DNA of 16,605 nt from positions 1 through 16,605 of the forward strand of contig JALRGK010000184.1 of NCBI GenBank assembly GCA_023253415.1, given 5' to 3'. A program made the position numbers and the translations under genes. The stretch's first letter is position 1. Each line of letters opens with the position of its first letter. The notes beneath the pieces are model-generated. The model was not told the DNA's origin. It searched no databases and saw only the letters and a program-made list of their open reading frames with translations. Shown piece after piece: positions 6,867 to 14,434 of this stretch. Source of the DNA: Rhodocyclaceae bacterium (GTDB lineage Bacteria > Pseudomonadota > Gammaproteobacteria > Burkholderiales > Rhodocyclaceae).

Positions 6867-8624
6867 ATGCCAACCAGTACACCCCATCTCCGTTCTGCTC
6901 GACCATCGAGTAAATCGACGCCACCACGTAAGCGCGTTGCCAGTTCGGCGCTGCCAGCCCATTGGCAGCCCATGTTGCCTAAAGTCGTGTTGGCCGATGG
7001 CAAGTTGAAAGACAGTGTTCTTAACGGATTGACGCATGTCTTGGTGCTCTTTCCAGCATCTTTGCTGGCGGGGGGCGAGTTGCCCACGGGTCTACCGGGC
7101 GCCACTTTGCTCAAACGCGTGTTGGCGCGGCAGAAAAAGAAACCCGGGGCAATGCTGCGGGTGGGCGCTGCTAACGGTGCGATCCCGGTTGAGCCTGTAG
7201 TGCCGGAGGCGATGCTGGCCGGTGGGGGGCTGGTTCGTTGGTTGGCTCTGGATATGGATGCCCCGGTTTTTCAAATCCATCAGCAGTTGCGTCTGGCGCT
7301 TGCAGGTCTGCTGGCGGAGCAACCGGCGCAGTTGGATATTGTCTTCCATGGATCCGCCGGTTTCGTCGCCGGAGTGTTGCCGGAGGCGGCCTATGTGGCT
7401 GCTGTTAACCGTGTTGCTTTACCAAAAACCGTGACCGCGGAAAAAGTGCTTGTGACCAGGACACCCAAGTCTGCAGTGGCGGCAAAAGCCGCCAAGGTGT
7501 CCGAGATTCGGTTATGGGCCGGATCGCGTGATCAGGCGTTTCTCAAGCAGCAGCTCGTTGGGGCTCTGGCGCGGGCCGAGGCTAACGTGTTGACGCGTGC
7601 CCTGTGTGTGTTGCCGCCTAACCAGCTGACACCGGGCTCGTTCCGTGCGTTGTTGCCGTCGCAGATTAAAGGCCTAGGCATTCGCACCGAGGTCTATGAT
7701 GTGGGGCGTCTCAAGAAGCTTCAGGCGGGAGCGTTCCTGGCCGTGGCACAAGGTAGCCCCGAGCAGGATGCCGCGATTATTCATTTAAGCTACAGCCCGA
7801 CGGTTAAAACGGCCAAGAGTGCCATTCGGCCTAGGCCGGGCGCGAAGAGTAAGGCCGCAATTGATACCGTACCCTCTGTGGCGTTGGTCGGCAAAGGCAT
7901 TTGTTTTGATACCGGTGGCCATAATCTGAAGCCTGCCCGTTATATGGCGGGTATGCATGAAGACATGGCGGGTGCGGCGGTGGCGTTGTCTGTGATTCAG
8001 GCGGCGGCACGTTTGAAATTGCCCGTTCGGGTGGATGCGTGGCTGGCCTTGTCGCGTAATGACATCGGCCCGGGTGCCTACCGGCAGGGCGATGTGGTGA
8101 CCGCGCTGAACGGGCGCACGATTGAAATCGTGCATACCGATGCCGAAGGCCGCATGGTGCTGGCTGATACGCTGACACTGGCAGCGGCCCTAAAGCCGGA
8201 TGTGGTGATGGATTTTGCAACGCTGACCGGCAGCATGACGACGGCGTTGGGCAACCGGATGAGTGGTTTTTTTGCGTCAGAGGCCTTTCTGGCGAGCCGT
8301 CTGGAGACGTGTGCCGCAGCAACGGGGGAGCGGTTGATGTCTTTCGCGATGCCGGACGACTATGACAGTGCGCTTGAAAGTCTGGTGGCAGATGTGAAGC
8401 AATGCACCCTCGATGGTGAGGCGGATCACATTCTGGCAGCCCGTTTCCTCCAGCTTTTTGTCGGTGAAACACCCTGGTTACATGTTGATCTGTCTGCAGC
8501 AACCTGCAAGGGTGGCCTAGGCGCTGTGGGGACCGAGACAACGGGATTTGGTGCGGCGTTGGCCCTGGCTTTTATCGAATCGGTTGCAGCGCACGGGATT
8601 GCTCGCCCGGGCCCCCGTTTTTAA
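6867..8624 (+). CDS. M17 family leucyl aminopeptidase-like protein
   Basis: Predicted cytosolic metallo-aminopeptidase that removes N-terminal residues from peptides. The C-terminal catalytic half is well conserved: VGKG with Lys343, FDTGG with Asp348, NLKP with Lys355, HEDMAGAA with Asp366, and TDAEGR with Asp425, Glu427 and Arg429. These correspond to all five metal ligands and the catalytic Lys and Arg of E. coli PepA. The signature is HTDAEGRM rather than the usual NTDAEGRL. At 585 residues it is about 80 longer than PepA. The first 25-30 residues are rich in Ser, Thr, Pro and basic residues, and a linker rich in Lys, Ala and Arg (about 311-332) precedes the metal-binding core. No strong Shine-Dalgarno is visible before the ATG. 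Its TAA overlaps the darP stop on the other strand. I do not use the name pepA because the N-terminal half is divergent. Confidence 0.88.
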   Translation: MPTSTPHLRSARPSSKSTPPRKRVASSALPAHWQPMLPKVVLADGKLKDSVLNGLTHVLVLFPASLLAGGELPTGLPGATLLKRVLARQKKKPGAMLRVGAANGAIPVEPVVPEAMLAGGGLVRWLALDMDAPVFQIHQQLRLALAGLLAEQPAQLDIVFHGSAGFVAGVLPEAAYVAAVNRVALPKTVTAEKVLVTRTPKSAVAAKAAKVSEIRLWAGSRDQAFLKQQLVGALARAEANVLTRALCVLPPNQLTPGSFRALLPSQIKGLGIRTEVYDVGRLKKLQAGAFLAVAQGSPEQDAAIIHLSYSPTVKTAKSAIRPRPGAKSKAAIDTVPSVALVGKGICFDTGGHNLKPARYMAGMHEDMAGAAVALSVIQAAARLKLPVRVDAWLALSRNDIGPGAYRQGDVVTALNGRTIEIVHTDAEGRMVLADTLTLAAALKPDVVMDFATLTGSMTTALGNRMSGFFASEAFLASRLETCAAATGERLMSFAMPDDYDSALESLVADVKQCTLDGEADHILAARFLQLFVGETPWLHVDLSAATCKGGLGAVGTETTGFGAALALAFIESVAAHGIARPGPRF

Positions 8625-9244
8625 TCGGCGAGGTCGTTGCCACTGGTCTCGGTATCGAGCGCGGCTGGTTCTGTCGAGCCTGGTTCGTCGAGGGCTTTCA
8701 GAAACTGGAAGATGGCCCGGTAGGATTTGGGTGGCTTATGTGCTGCCTGTTCCTTGAGGGCGTTACGGCGTAGCGTGCGCAGTGCCGAGACGTCCATCTC
8801 CGGGTAATCGTTCTTCAATGTAGTAATAACATCCTCATTCGCCAGCACGTTGTCACGTAGTTTCTCAAGCGCATGAAAGCGGGCGTTTGCTTTATTGGAG
8901 ATGCCGTCAAGTTCGTCAAGCATTTCCTGGATCGGGTCAGTGTCGACATCGCGCATCAGTTTGCCGATGTACTGCATCTGGCGGCGTAGGGCACCATGCG
9001 AACTGATCTTTTTGGCTTCCAGCACGGCATCACGCAAGGATTCCGGAATGTCGAGTTTCTTCAGGCGGTCGGCACCAACGCCGACCAATCGCTTGCCCAG
9101 CTCCTGTAAGGCCTCTACCTCTTCCTTGGCCTTGGTTTTACTGCGCCGACGGCTTTCCGTTTGGGGGGGTGGTTCGGCATTGACGACGACCTGACCCTGA
9201 CGGGTATGAAAGTGGCTGGGGGGCTTGCTGGCGTGGAAAGGCAT
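8621..9244 (-). CDS. darP: Ribosome-associated protein DarP (YjgA, DUF615)
   Basis: Member of the YjgA/DarP family, which associates with late 50S precursors and helps ribosome assembly in E. coli. The 207-residue protein from ATG 9244 has a basic, Pro-rich N-terminus, then the helical family core with LQELGKRLV, RRQMQYIGKLMR and FHALEKLRD. The family hallmark KPPKSYRAIFQFLK comes near the end, followed by an acidic tail. E. coli YjgA has 183 residues. An in-frame TTG at 9310 would add 22 residues. I prefer 9244 because a good extended -10 on this strand (9290-9298) lies downstream of the TTG. The 3' end meets the M17 peptidase gene so that TTAA at 8621-8624 contains both stop codons. Confidence 0.9.
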   Translation of the reverse strand: MPFHASKPPSHFHTRQGQVVVNAEPPPQTESRRRSKTKAKEEVEALQELGKRLVGVGADRLKKLDIPESLRDAVLEAKKISSHGALRRQMQYIGKLMRDVDTDPIQEMLDELDGISNKANARFHALEKLRDNVLANEDVITTLKNDYPEMDVSALRTLRRNALKEQAAHKPPKSYRAIFQFLKALDEPGSTEPAALDTETSGNDLAD

Positions 9245-9289
9245 GGCGACTCGTGGTTTGGCGTAAGCATGACGTGCGATATTGCCGCT

Positions 9290-9298
9290 ATCATACCA
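9290..9298 (-). promoter_or_regulatory. Candidate extended -10 promoter for darP
   Basis: Read on the minus strand this is TGGTATGAT: an extended TGn followed by TATGAT, which matches the -10 consensus at five of six positions. Initiation near 9283 would leave a leader of about 38 bases before ATG 9244. No convincing -35 hexamer is present, which is tolerable for an extended -10. No comparably good element was found for pmbA in the same 87-bp divergent gap. Confidence 0.45.
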
Positions 9299-9331
9299 AC
9301 CGAGCGCCAATCCTATTCATGAATCTTTGCG

Positions 9332-10705
9332 ATGACAAAAAACGCCACTGTTAACCAAGAACCTTTATTCGCCCACAGCCATGCCGCACTGGAACAGATT
9401 GCCGGTGATGTGCTGGCGCTGGCTCGTCAAGGGGGCGCTTCAGCCTCGGAAGTCGAGGTATCGGAAGGCTTTGGGCAGAGCGTTAACGTGCGTCAGGGTG
9501 ACGTTGAAACCATTGAGCACCACCGCGACAAGCAGATTGGCGTGACGGTTTATCTGGGTCAGCGTAAGGGTTACGCAGCGACCAGTGATTTTTCGGCCGA
9601 TGCACTGAAGGCTACTGTGAGTGCGGCGCTGGATATCGCGCGCTTTACGGCGGAAGACCCGTGTGCAGGGTTGCCCGAGGTTGATCGGCTGATGACGGGA
9701 TCTGTGCCAGACCTGGATCTGTTTCATCCTTGGACGCCAACGGTCGATGCGGCCGTAGCCATAGCGGAGGCCTGCGAAGCGGCGGGTCTCGCGTATTCCT
9801 CGGCAATCCAGAACTCCGAAGGCGCTTCGGTGTCGACGCATCAAGGGCATTTCATCATGGCGAACAGCCTGGGTTTTATGGGGGGCTATCCGACCAGCCG
9901 TCATAGCGTGGGTTGTGCGCTGATTGCAGCGGACGAACATGGGATGCAGCGCGATGACTGGTACGAGTCGGTCCGCGATGCGGCTCATCTGCCCGTACCT
10001 GCAGATATTGGGCTTAAGGCCGCCCAGCGGGCGGTAGCCCGTCTGGGTGCTAGACAGTGTCCGACGGGTGAAGTGCCAGTAATTTTTGAAGCGCCGATTG
10101 CCTCGACCATTGTTGGGAATCTGGTACATGCCGCTTCTGGCGGGGCGCTCTATCGCCACAGCTCGTTCCTGGAGGGGGCGCTCGGGCAGAAGATTTTGCC
10201 TGAGTTCGTTGTTCTTGAAGAGCGGCCACTGTTGCGAGGTGGGCAAGCCAGTGCACCGTTTGACGGTGACGGACTGCCCACGTACGACCGTGATGTCATC
10301 AGCGCTGGCGTCCTGAATGGTTACTTCCTGTCCGTTTATAGTGCCCGCAAGCTGGGTATGGCACCGACCGCGAACGGCGGTGGCAGCCACAACCTGTTTA
10401 TGCGTGATGTGCGCGCTACCCACCCTGATTTGAAGGCACTCATAAAAACCATGGGGCGCGGTTTGCTGATTACCGAGCTGTTGGGGCAGGGCGTCAATTA
10501 CGTGAACGGTGATTATTCGCGCGGTGCGGCTGGTTTCTGGATTGAAAAAGGTGAAATCGCCTATCCGGTGGAAGAAATTACGATTGCCGGTAATCTGAAA
10601 TCAATGCTGGCGGGCATTGTGGCGATCGCCGAAGACCGTTTGCCGCGGAGCGCCAAACAGTCCGGTGCGATTCTCATCGACCGCATGATGGTGGCAGGGG
10701 CCTGA
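9332..10705 (+). CDS. pmbA: Metalloprotease subunit PmbA/TldE
   Basis: TldE subunit of the TldD/TldE cytosolic protease. In E. coli the complex matures microcin B17 and degrades the antitoxin CcdA; elsewhere it processes modified peptides. The 457-residue length is close to E. coli PmbA (450). Conserved segments include ASEVEVSEGFGQSVNVRQGD near the N-terminus, the YSARKLGM region followed by GGGSHNL, and the C-terminal GQGVNYVNGDYSRGAAGFW with EITIAGNLK. As expected for TldE, I see no HExxxH zinc motif, which belongs to TldD. No tldD is present in the window, so the partner must be encoded elsewhere. The ATG at 9332 has weak ribosome-binding support, and an ATG at 9319 is out of frame. Its stop is one base before the next gene. 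Confidence 0.95.
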   Translation: MTKNATVNQEPLFAHSHAALEQIAGDVLALARQGGASASEVEVSEGFGQSVNVRQGDVETIEHHRDKQIGVTVYLGQRKGYAATSDFSADALKATVSAALDIARFTAEDPCAGLPEVDRLMTGSVPDLDLFHPWTPTVDAAVAIAEACEAAGLAYSSAIQNSEGASVSTHQGHFIMANSLGFMGGYPTSRHSVGCALIAADEHGMQRDDWYESVRDAAHLPVPADIGLKAAQRAVARLGARQCPTGEVPVIFEAPIASTIVGNLVHAASGGALYRHSSFLEGALGQKILPEFVVLEERPLLRGGQASAPFDGDGLPTYDRDVISAGVLNGYFLSVYSARKLGMAPTANGGGSHNLFMRDVRATHPDLKALIKTMGRGLLITELLGQGVNYVNGDYSRGAAGFWIEKGEIAYPVEEITIAGNLKSMLAGIVAIAEDRLPRSAKQSGAILIDRMMVAGA

Positions 10706-10706
10706 G

Positions 10707-11360
10707 ATGCGCTGTTGCATTGTGCGCCATGGCGAAACGCCGTGGAATGCGGAACGCCGATTACAGGGTCATCAGGATATTCCGTTGAATGCGTTGGGGT
10801 TGGCCCAGGCCCGCGCCGCTGGTACGTATCTGAAAGAAAAACACCGGCAGTCGTGCTTTTCTGCCGTGATCAGCAGCGACCTGCTGCGCGCCCGTCAAAC
10901 AGCAGAAGCCGTTGGTGCAGCACTCGCGCTACCGGTCGAGTTGGCACCGGCGCTGCGCGAGCGGCATTATGGTGACTTTGAAGGTAAGACGCCTGCGGAC
11001 GCCGCGATTTTCGCACCCCGGGACTACGAGGCGTTGGTGTCTAGAGCTGATCTGGCGGCTGCGCCGGGGGCTGCCGAGCCTCTGGTGGCCATGGTGTCGC
11101 GAATTGAAAATTACCTGATGGATCTTGTGAAAACCCATGGTGGAGACCGGGTGATTCTGGTGACGCATGGCGGCGTGCTGGACGTCCTGTACCGTCGGGC
11201 CATGGGGCGTGAACTGACAGGGCCGCGTGATGCGCCGATTCCGAATGCCGGAATGAACTGGCTGGATCTGGATATCAATCAGGGCCATTTGCACTGGACC
11301 ATGGTGGCCTGGGGGCAAACCGAGCATTTGATTGACGCCAGCCTCGACGAAATCCTGTAA
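10707..11360 (+). CDS. Histidine phosphatase family protein (phosphoglycerate mutase-like)
   Basis: Member of the branch-1 histidine phosphatase superfamily, which transfers phosphate through a histidine; the substrate cannot be told from sequence. The 217-residue protein starts with the RHG motif (Arg7, nucleophile His8) in IVRHGETPWNAERRLQGH. It continues with SDLLRARQTA (Arg61), LRERHYGDFEG (Glu85, likely the acid residue) and VTHGGVLD (His154). The pattern fits the GpmB/CobC-like group found in many proteobacteria, where names such as gpmB are often assigned without biochemical support. It starts one base after the pmbA stop, with AGGGG six bases before its ATG inside pmbA, so translational coupling with pmbA is likely. 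The 95-base gap to glyA follows. Confidence 0.88.
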   Translation: MRCCIVRHGETPWNAERRLQGHQDIPLNALGLAQARAAGTYLKEKHRQSCFSAVISSDLLRARQTAEAVGAALALPVELAPALRERHYGDFEGKTPADAAIFAPRDYEALVSRADLAAAPGAAEPLVAMVSRIENYLMDLVKTHGGDRVILVTHGGVLDVLYRRAMGRELTGPRDAPIPNAGMNWLDLDINQGHLHWTMVAWGQTEHLIDASLDEIL

Positions 11361-11445
11361 AATCACGAACTTGGCCTGATTGCCGCGCCCGCTGCGCTCA
11401 TCTGTTGAGATGTGGCGTTGTGACGATATCCCCTTCATGATTTTC

Positions 11446-11450
11446 GAGGT
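11446..11450 (+). promoter_or_regulatory. Shine-Dalgarno of glyA
   Basis: GAGGT lies five bases before ATG 11456, the best-spaced ribosome-binding site in the window, and it fixes the glyA start. The rest of the 95-base gap (11361-11455) shows only a small CATCT-GTTG-AGATG stem-loop at 11399-11412 and no clear promoter. Nothing resembling a glycine riboswitch was recognised. Confidence 0.75.
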
Positions 11451-11455
11451 TTCTT

Positions 11456-12706
11456 ATGTTCTCCGCCCGCGATACCCTGCAGCAAGTTGATCCCGAACTC
11501 TGGAAAGCCATTGAGGCTGAAGATCGCCGTCAGGAAGATCACATCGAGCTGATCGCCTCGGAGAACTATGTCTCCTACGCGGTGATGCAGGCGCAGGGTT
11601 CGCAGCTGACGAACAAGTATGCCGAAGGTTATCCGGGCAAGCGGTACTACGGGGGTTGCGAGCATGTGGACGTGGTTGAGCAGCTGGCGATTGATCGCCT
11701 CAAGGCACTGTTTGGTGCCGATGCCGCCAACGTACAGCCAAACTCAGGATCGCAAGCCAATCAGGCCGTGCTGATGGCTTTTGCCAAACCGGGCGACACC
11801 ATCATGGGCATGAGCCTGGCCGAAGGGGGGCACCTGACCCACGGCATGCCGCTCAACATGTCCGGCAAATGGTTCAATGTCGTGTCCTACGGCCTGAATG
11901 AAAAAGAAGAGATTGATTACGACCAGGTCGAAAAGCTGGCCCGTGAACACAAACCGCGCATCATCGTGGCCGGTGCGTCGGCTTACGCGCTGCGTATCGA
12001 TTTCGAACGTTTCGCCAAGATTGCCAAGGAAGTCGGCGCCATCATGTGGGTGGACATGGCGCACTACGCGGGTCTGATCGCTGCGGGCTATTATCCGAAT
12101 CCGGTGCCGCATGCAGACGTAGTGACCACGACCACGCACAAGACCCTGCGCGGACCGCGCGGTGGTGTGATTCTGATGAAGGCCGAGCACGAGAAGGCGC
12201 TCAACTCCGCGATCTTCCCGGGCCTGCAGGGCGGCCCGCTGATGCACGTGATCGCCGCCAAGGCTACCGCCTTCAAGGAGGCTGCCACCCAGGGCTTCAA
12301 GGATTATCAGGAACAGGTGCTCAACAACGCCCGTGTGATGGCTCGTGTGCTGGGCGAAGAGCGTGGTCTGCGCGTGGTATCGGGTCGTACCGAGAGTCAC
12401 GTCTTCCTGCTGGATCTGCGCAACAAGAACATTACCGGTAAAGAAGCCGAAGCCGCACTGGGTCGTGCGCACATTACCGTCAACAAGAACGGGATTCCGA
12501 ACGACCCGCAGAAGCCGTTTGTCACCTCAGGCATCCGTATCGGTTCACCGGCAATGACGACGCGTGGTTTCACAGAAATCGAAGCCGAGCAGATTGCGCA
12601 CCTGATCGCCGATGTGCTGGACGCGCCGACCGATGAGGCCGTTCTGGCCAAGGTCCGTGAGCAGGTGTCGGCGCTGTGCAAGCGCTTCCCGGTTTACGGT
12701 CAGTAA
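11456..12706 (+). CDS. glyA: Serine hydroxymethyltransferase
   Basis: PLP enzyme that converts serine and tetrahydrofolate to glycine and 5,10-methylene-tetrahydrofolate, the one-carbon donor that ThyA uses. The 416-residue length equals the usual bacterial size (E. coli 417). Landmarks are ELIASENYVS, YAEGYPGKRYYGGCE, WVDMAHYAGL, and TTTTHKTLRGPRGG with the PLP-binding Lys229. The C-terminal SGIRIGSPAMTTRGF is typical. It has a strong ribosome-binding site and lies 30 bases before nrdR, so glyA, nrdR and ribD probably form one transcription unit. Third positions in this gene are G/C-rich, with fewer rare-looking codons than most neighbours, as expected for a well-expressed gene. Confidence 0.98.
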   Translation: MFSARDTLQQVDPELWKAIEAEDRRQEDHIELIASENYVSYAVMQAQGSQLTNKYAEGYPGKRYYGGCEHVDVVEQLAIDRLKALFGADAANVQPNSGSQANQAVLMAFAKPGDTIMGMSLAEGGHLTHGMPLNMSGKWFNVVSYGLNEKEEIDYDQVEKLAREHKPRIIVAGASAYALRIDFERFAKIAKEVGAIMWVDMAHYAGLIAAGYYPNPVPHADVVTTTTHKTLRGPRGGVILMKAEHEKALNSAIFPGLQGGPLMHVIAAKATAFKEAATQGFKDYQEQVLNNARVMARVLGEERGLRVVSGRTESHVFLLDLRNKNITGKEAEAALGRAHITVNKNGIPNDPQKPFVTSGIRIGSPAMTTRGFTEIEAEQIAHLIADVLDAPTDEAVLAKVREQVSALCKRFPVYGQ

Positions 12707-12722
12707 CTCGGGCAAGCTCAAA

Positions 12723-12727
12723 AAGGA
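12723..12727 (+). promoter_or_regulatory. Shine-Dalgarno of nrdR
   Basis: AAGGA sits nine bases before ATG 12737, in the 30-base gap after glyA. It supports this ATG, which also gives the exact family N-terminus MKCPFC. Confidence 0.65.
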
Positions 12728-12736
12728 CGCGGTAGG

Positions 12737-13192
12737 ATGAAGTGTCCCTTCTGTAGTGCGGACGGCACCACCGTCGTTGAGACGCGTGAATCCGAAGAAG
12801 GGCACATTGTTCGCCGTCGTCGACGTTGTGGTCAGTGCGAGAAGCGTTTTACCACACACGAACAGGCGGAAATTCAGTTTCCTTTTATCGTGAAGCGTAA
12901 TGGTTCGCGTACCGAGTTTAGCCATGACAAACTGGTGGCATCGCTGCAGTTGGCGTTGCGTAAGCGCCCGGTGACGGCTGAAGCCATCGACTCGGCCGTT
13001 TCCCGCATCGAAGAAAAGCTACTGGCGCTGGGTGAGCGTGAAGTGACGTCGCAGCAAGTGGGCGAACTGGTGATGCGCGAGCTCAAAAAAATCGATAAGG
13101 TGGCCTATGTCCGCTTTGCGTCGGTGTACCGGAATTTCACGGATATCGATGAGTTCTCCGAAGTCATTCGCGAGATTTCACCGGTCGCCTGA
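12737..13192 (+). CDS. nrdR: Transcriptional repressor NrdR
   Basis: Nucleotide-sensing repressor of ribonucleotide reductase operons. The 151-residue protein has an N-terminal zinc ribbon with Cys3, Cys6, Cys31 and Cys34, and a basic run RRRRR (26-30) before the second pair, used in DNA binding. An ATP-cone of about 90 residues follows, opening FIVKRNGSRTEFSHDKL, where dATP/ATP binding is known to set the oligomeric state. Length and ending (VYRNFTDIDEFSEVI) are standard. It lies between glyA and ribD, a placement common in Proteobacteria. No reductase gene and no recognisable pair of NrdR boxes occurs in the window, so its targets lie elsewhere. Confidence 0.98.
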   Translation: MKCPFCSADGTTVVETRESEEGHIVRRRRRCGQCEKRFTTHEQAEIQFPFIVKRNGSRTEFSHDKLVASLQLALRKRPVTAEAIDSAVSRIEEKLLALGEREVTSQQVGELVMRELKKIDKVAYVRFASVYRNFTDIDEFSEVIREISPVA

Positions 13193-13215
13193 CCGACGCA
13201 GCGAAGAAACGGGTC

Positions 13216-14364
13216 ATGCCCGAATCAACAATTCACACACCCAACGCTACCGATAGTGCGTGGATGGCACGTGCCCTACAACTGGCGGCGAAGGGCCTAT
13301 ACACCACCGGCGTTAACCCACGTGTGGGTTGCGTGCTGGTTAAGGACAACCAGATCATCGGAGAGGGTTGGCACGAGCGGGCGGGCGAAGGCCATGCGGA
13401 AGTGATGGCGTTACAAGATGCCGAACGTCGCGGCCAGAACGTGAAAGGCGCTACCGCGTATGTGACGCTGGAGCCTTGCGCGCATCATGGTAAAACGCCA
13501 CCGTGTGCCGAGGCTTTAATTCAAGCCGGTGTGTGCCGTGTTGTCGCTGCGATGGAAGACCCCAATCCGCTGGTCGCAGGCAAGGGCTTTGCGCTGCTTC
13601 AGGCTGCCGGTATTGCGGTTGCCGCCCCATTGATGGCGGCTGAAGCCGAAGCCTTGAATGTGGGTTTTGTGAAACGCATGCGCACAGGGTTGCCCTGGGT
13701 GCGCCTGAAGATGGCCGGTAGCTTGGATGGCCACAGTGCATTAGCGAATGGCGAGAGCCAGTGGATTACCAGCCCGGAGGCTCGTGTAGATGGCCACCGG
13801 TTCCGGGCTCGTGCACAGGCGATCATCACAGGGGTTGGCACATTGATCGCCGATGATCCTCAGCTCACCGTGCGTGATGTATCGGGCCCGATCGCTCAGG
13901 GTACCGGGAAAACGTTGCCATTAACGCCGCCGTTGCGCGTGGTACTCGATAGCCATCTGCGCATGCCTGTGACCGCAAAAATTTTGCAGGGCGGCTGCCT
14001 GATTGCAACAGCCTCAACAGATCCTGCTAAAACCCGTGCGCTGGAAGCTGCGGGGGCGGAGGTTGTGGTTGTTCCGGATGCCGACGGCCGGGTTGAGGTT
14101 GCCGCGTTGTTGAAAGTGCTGGCAGCGCGCGGTGTGAATGAAGTTCACGTTGAAGGTGGGCCACGGCTCAGCGGCGTCTTTCTGAAGTCCGGGCTGATCG
14201 ATGAGATCTTGGTTTACATGGCCTCTTGTCTTCTGGGTAGCGATGCCCGGGGCTGGTTCGACGACCTGAATCTGACCGCACTGGATCAGAAGGTCGAGCT
14301 CAAGTTCCAGGACGTGCGCATGATCGGGTCCAATCTCCGCATCGTCGCTAGACCCGTAAAATAA
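13216..14364 (+). CDS. ribD: Bifunctional riboflavin biosynthesis deaminase/reductase RibD
   Basis: Catalyses two steps of riboflavin synthesis: deamination of the GTP-derived diaminopyrimidine, then NADPH-dependent reduction of the ribosyl side chain. The N-terminal cytidine-deaminase-like domain has zinc ligands His60 (in HAE, with Glu62), Cys88 and Cys97 in EPCAHHGKTPPC. The reductase domain begins near residue 155 and includes KMAGSLDGHSA, GVGTLIADDPQLTVR and HVEGGPRLSG. At 382 residues it is slightly longer than E. coli RibD (367), with about ten extra N-terminal residues before the core. It starts 23 bases after nrdR. The ribE and other rib genes that often follow are absent here, because the next gene is on the opposite strand. 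I saw no FMN riboswitch upstream, consistent with expression from the glyA-nrdR run. Confidence 0.97.
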   Translation: MPESTIHTPNATDSAWMARALQLAAKGLYTTGVNPRVGCVLVKDNQIIGEGWHERAGEGHAEVMALQDAERRGQNVKGATAYVTLEPCAHHGKTPPCAEALIQAGVCRVVAAMEDPNPLVAGKGFALLQAAGIAVAAPLMAAEAEALNVGFVKRMRTGLPWVRLKMAGSLDGHSALANGESQWITSPEARVDGHRFRARAQAIITGVGTLIADDPQLTVRDVSGPIAQGTGKTLPLTPPLRVVLDSHLRMPVTAKILQGGCLIATASTDPAKTRALEAAGAEVVVVPDADGRVEVAALLKVLAARGVNEVHVEGGPRLSGVFLKSGLIDEILVYMASCLLGSDARGWFDDLNLTALDQKVELKFQDVRMIGSNLRIVARPVK

Positions 14365-14407
14365 GCAACTCATTGAATTGTTTGCTGTTGCGGAGAATGG
14401 CGCGGTT

Positions 14408-14432
14408 AAACTCCGCAAAAAATGCGGAGTTT
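14408..14432 (+). terminator. Perfect 10-bp hairpin between convergent ribD and moeB
   Basis: AAACTCCGCA, a five-A loop, and TGCGGAGTTT form a perfect 10-bp stem in the 70-bp gap between the two stop codons. Its position suggests a terminator serving both converging units. Each strand's stem ends in TTT but lacks a long following U-run (GGTTAAG on plus, AACCGCG on minus), so intrinsic termination efficiency is uncertain. A third copy of the arm lies upstream at 14388-14395. Confidence 0.6.
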
Positions 14433-14434
14433 GG

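Noticed and set aside
7831..8541. 236-codon open frame antisense to the M17 peptidase gene
   Set aside because: Pro/Ser/His-rich shadow sequence without domain features; the sense frame has all catalytic motifs.
9440..10423. Long open frame (327 codons) antisense to pmbA
   Set aside because: It lies wholly inside a well-conserved gene, shows no recognisable domain and is rich in Arg/His/Thr, as expected from the complement of GC-rich coding sequence.
11332..11363. TTGACG and TAAAAT as a glyA promoter
   Set aside because: The spacer is 20 bp, too long for a normal sigma70 promoter, and both hexamers fall in or at the end of the preceding gene.
11399..11412. CATCT-GTTG-AGATG stem-loop before glyA as a riboswitch or attenuator
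   Set aside because: Five base pairs with no further conserved elements are not enough to support an RNA regulator.
11744..12472. 242-codon open frame antisense to glyA
   Set aside because: Its composition mirrors the opposite strand of glyA and it contains no family motif or ribosome-binding site.
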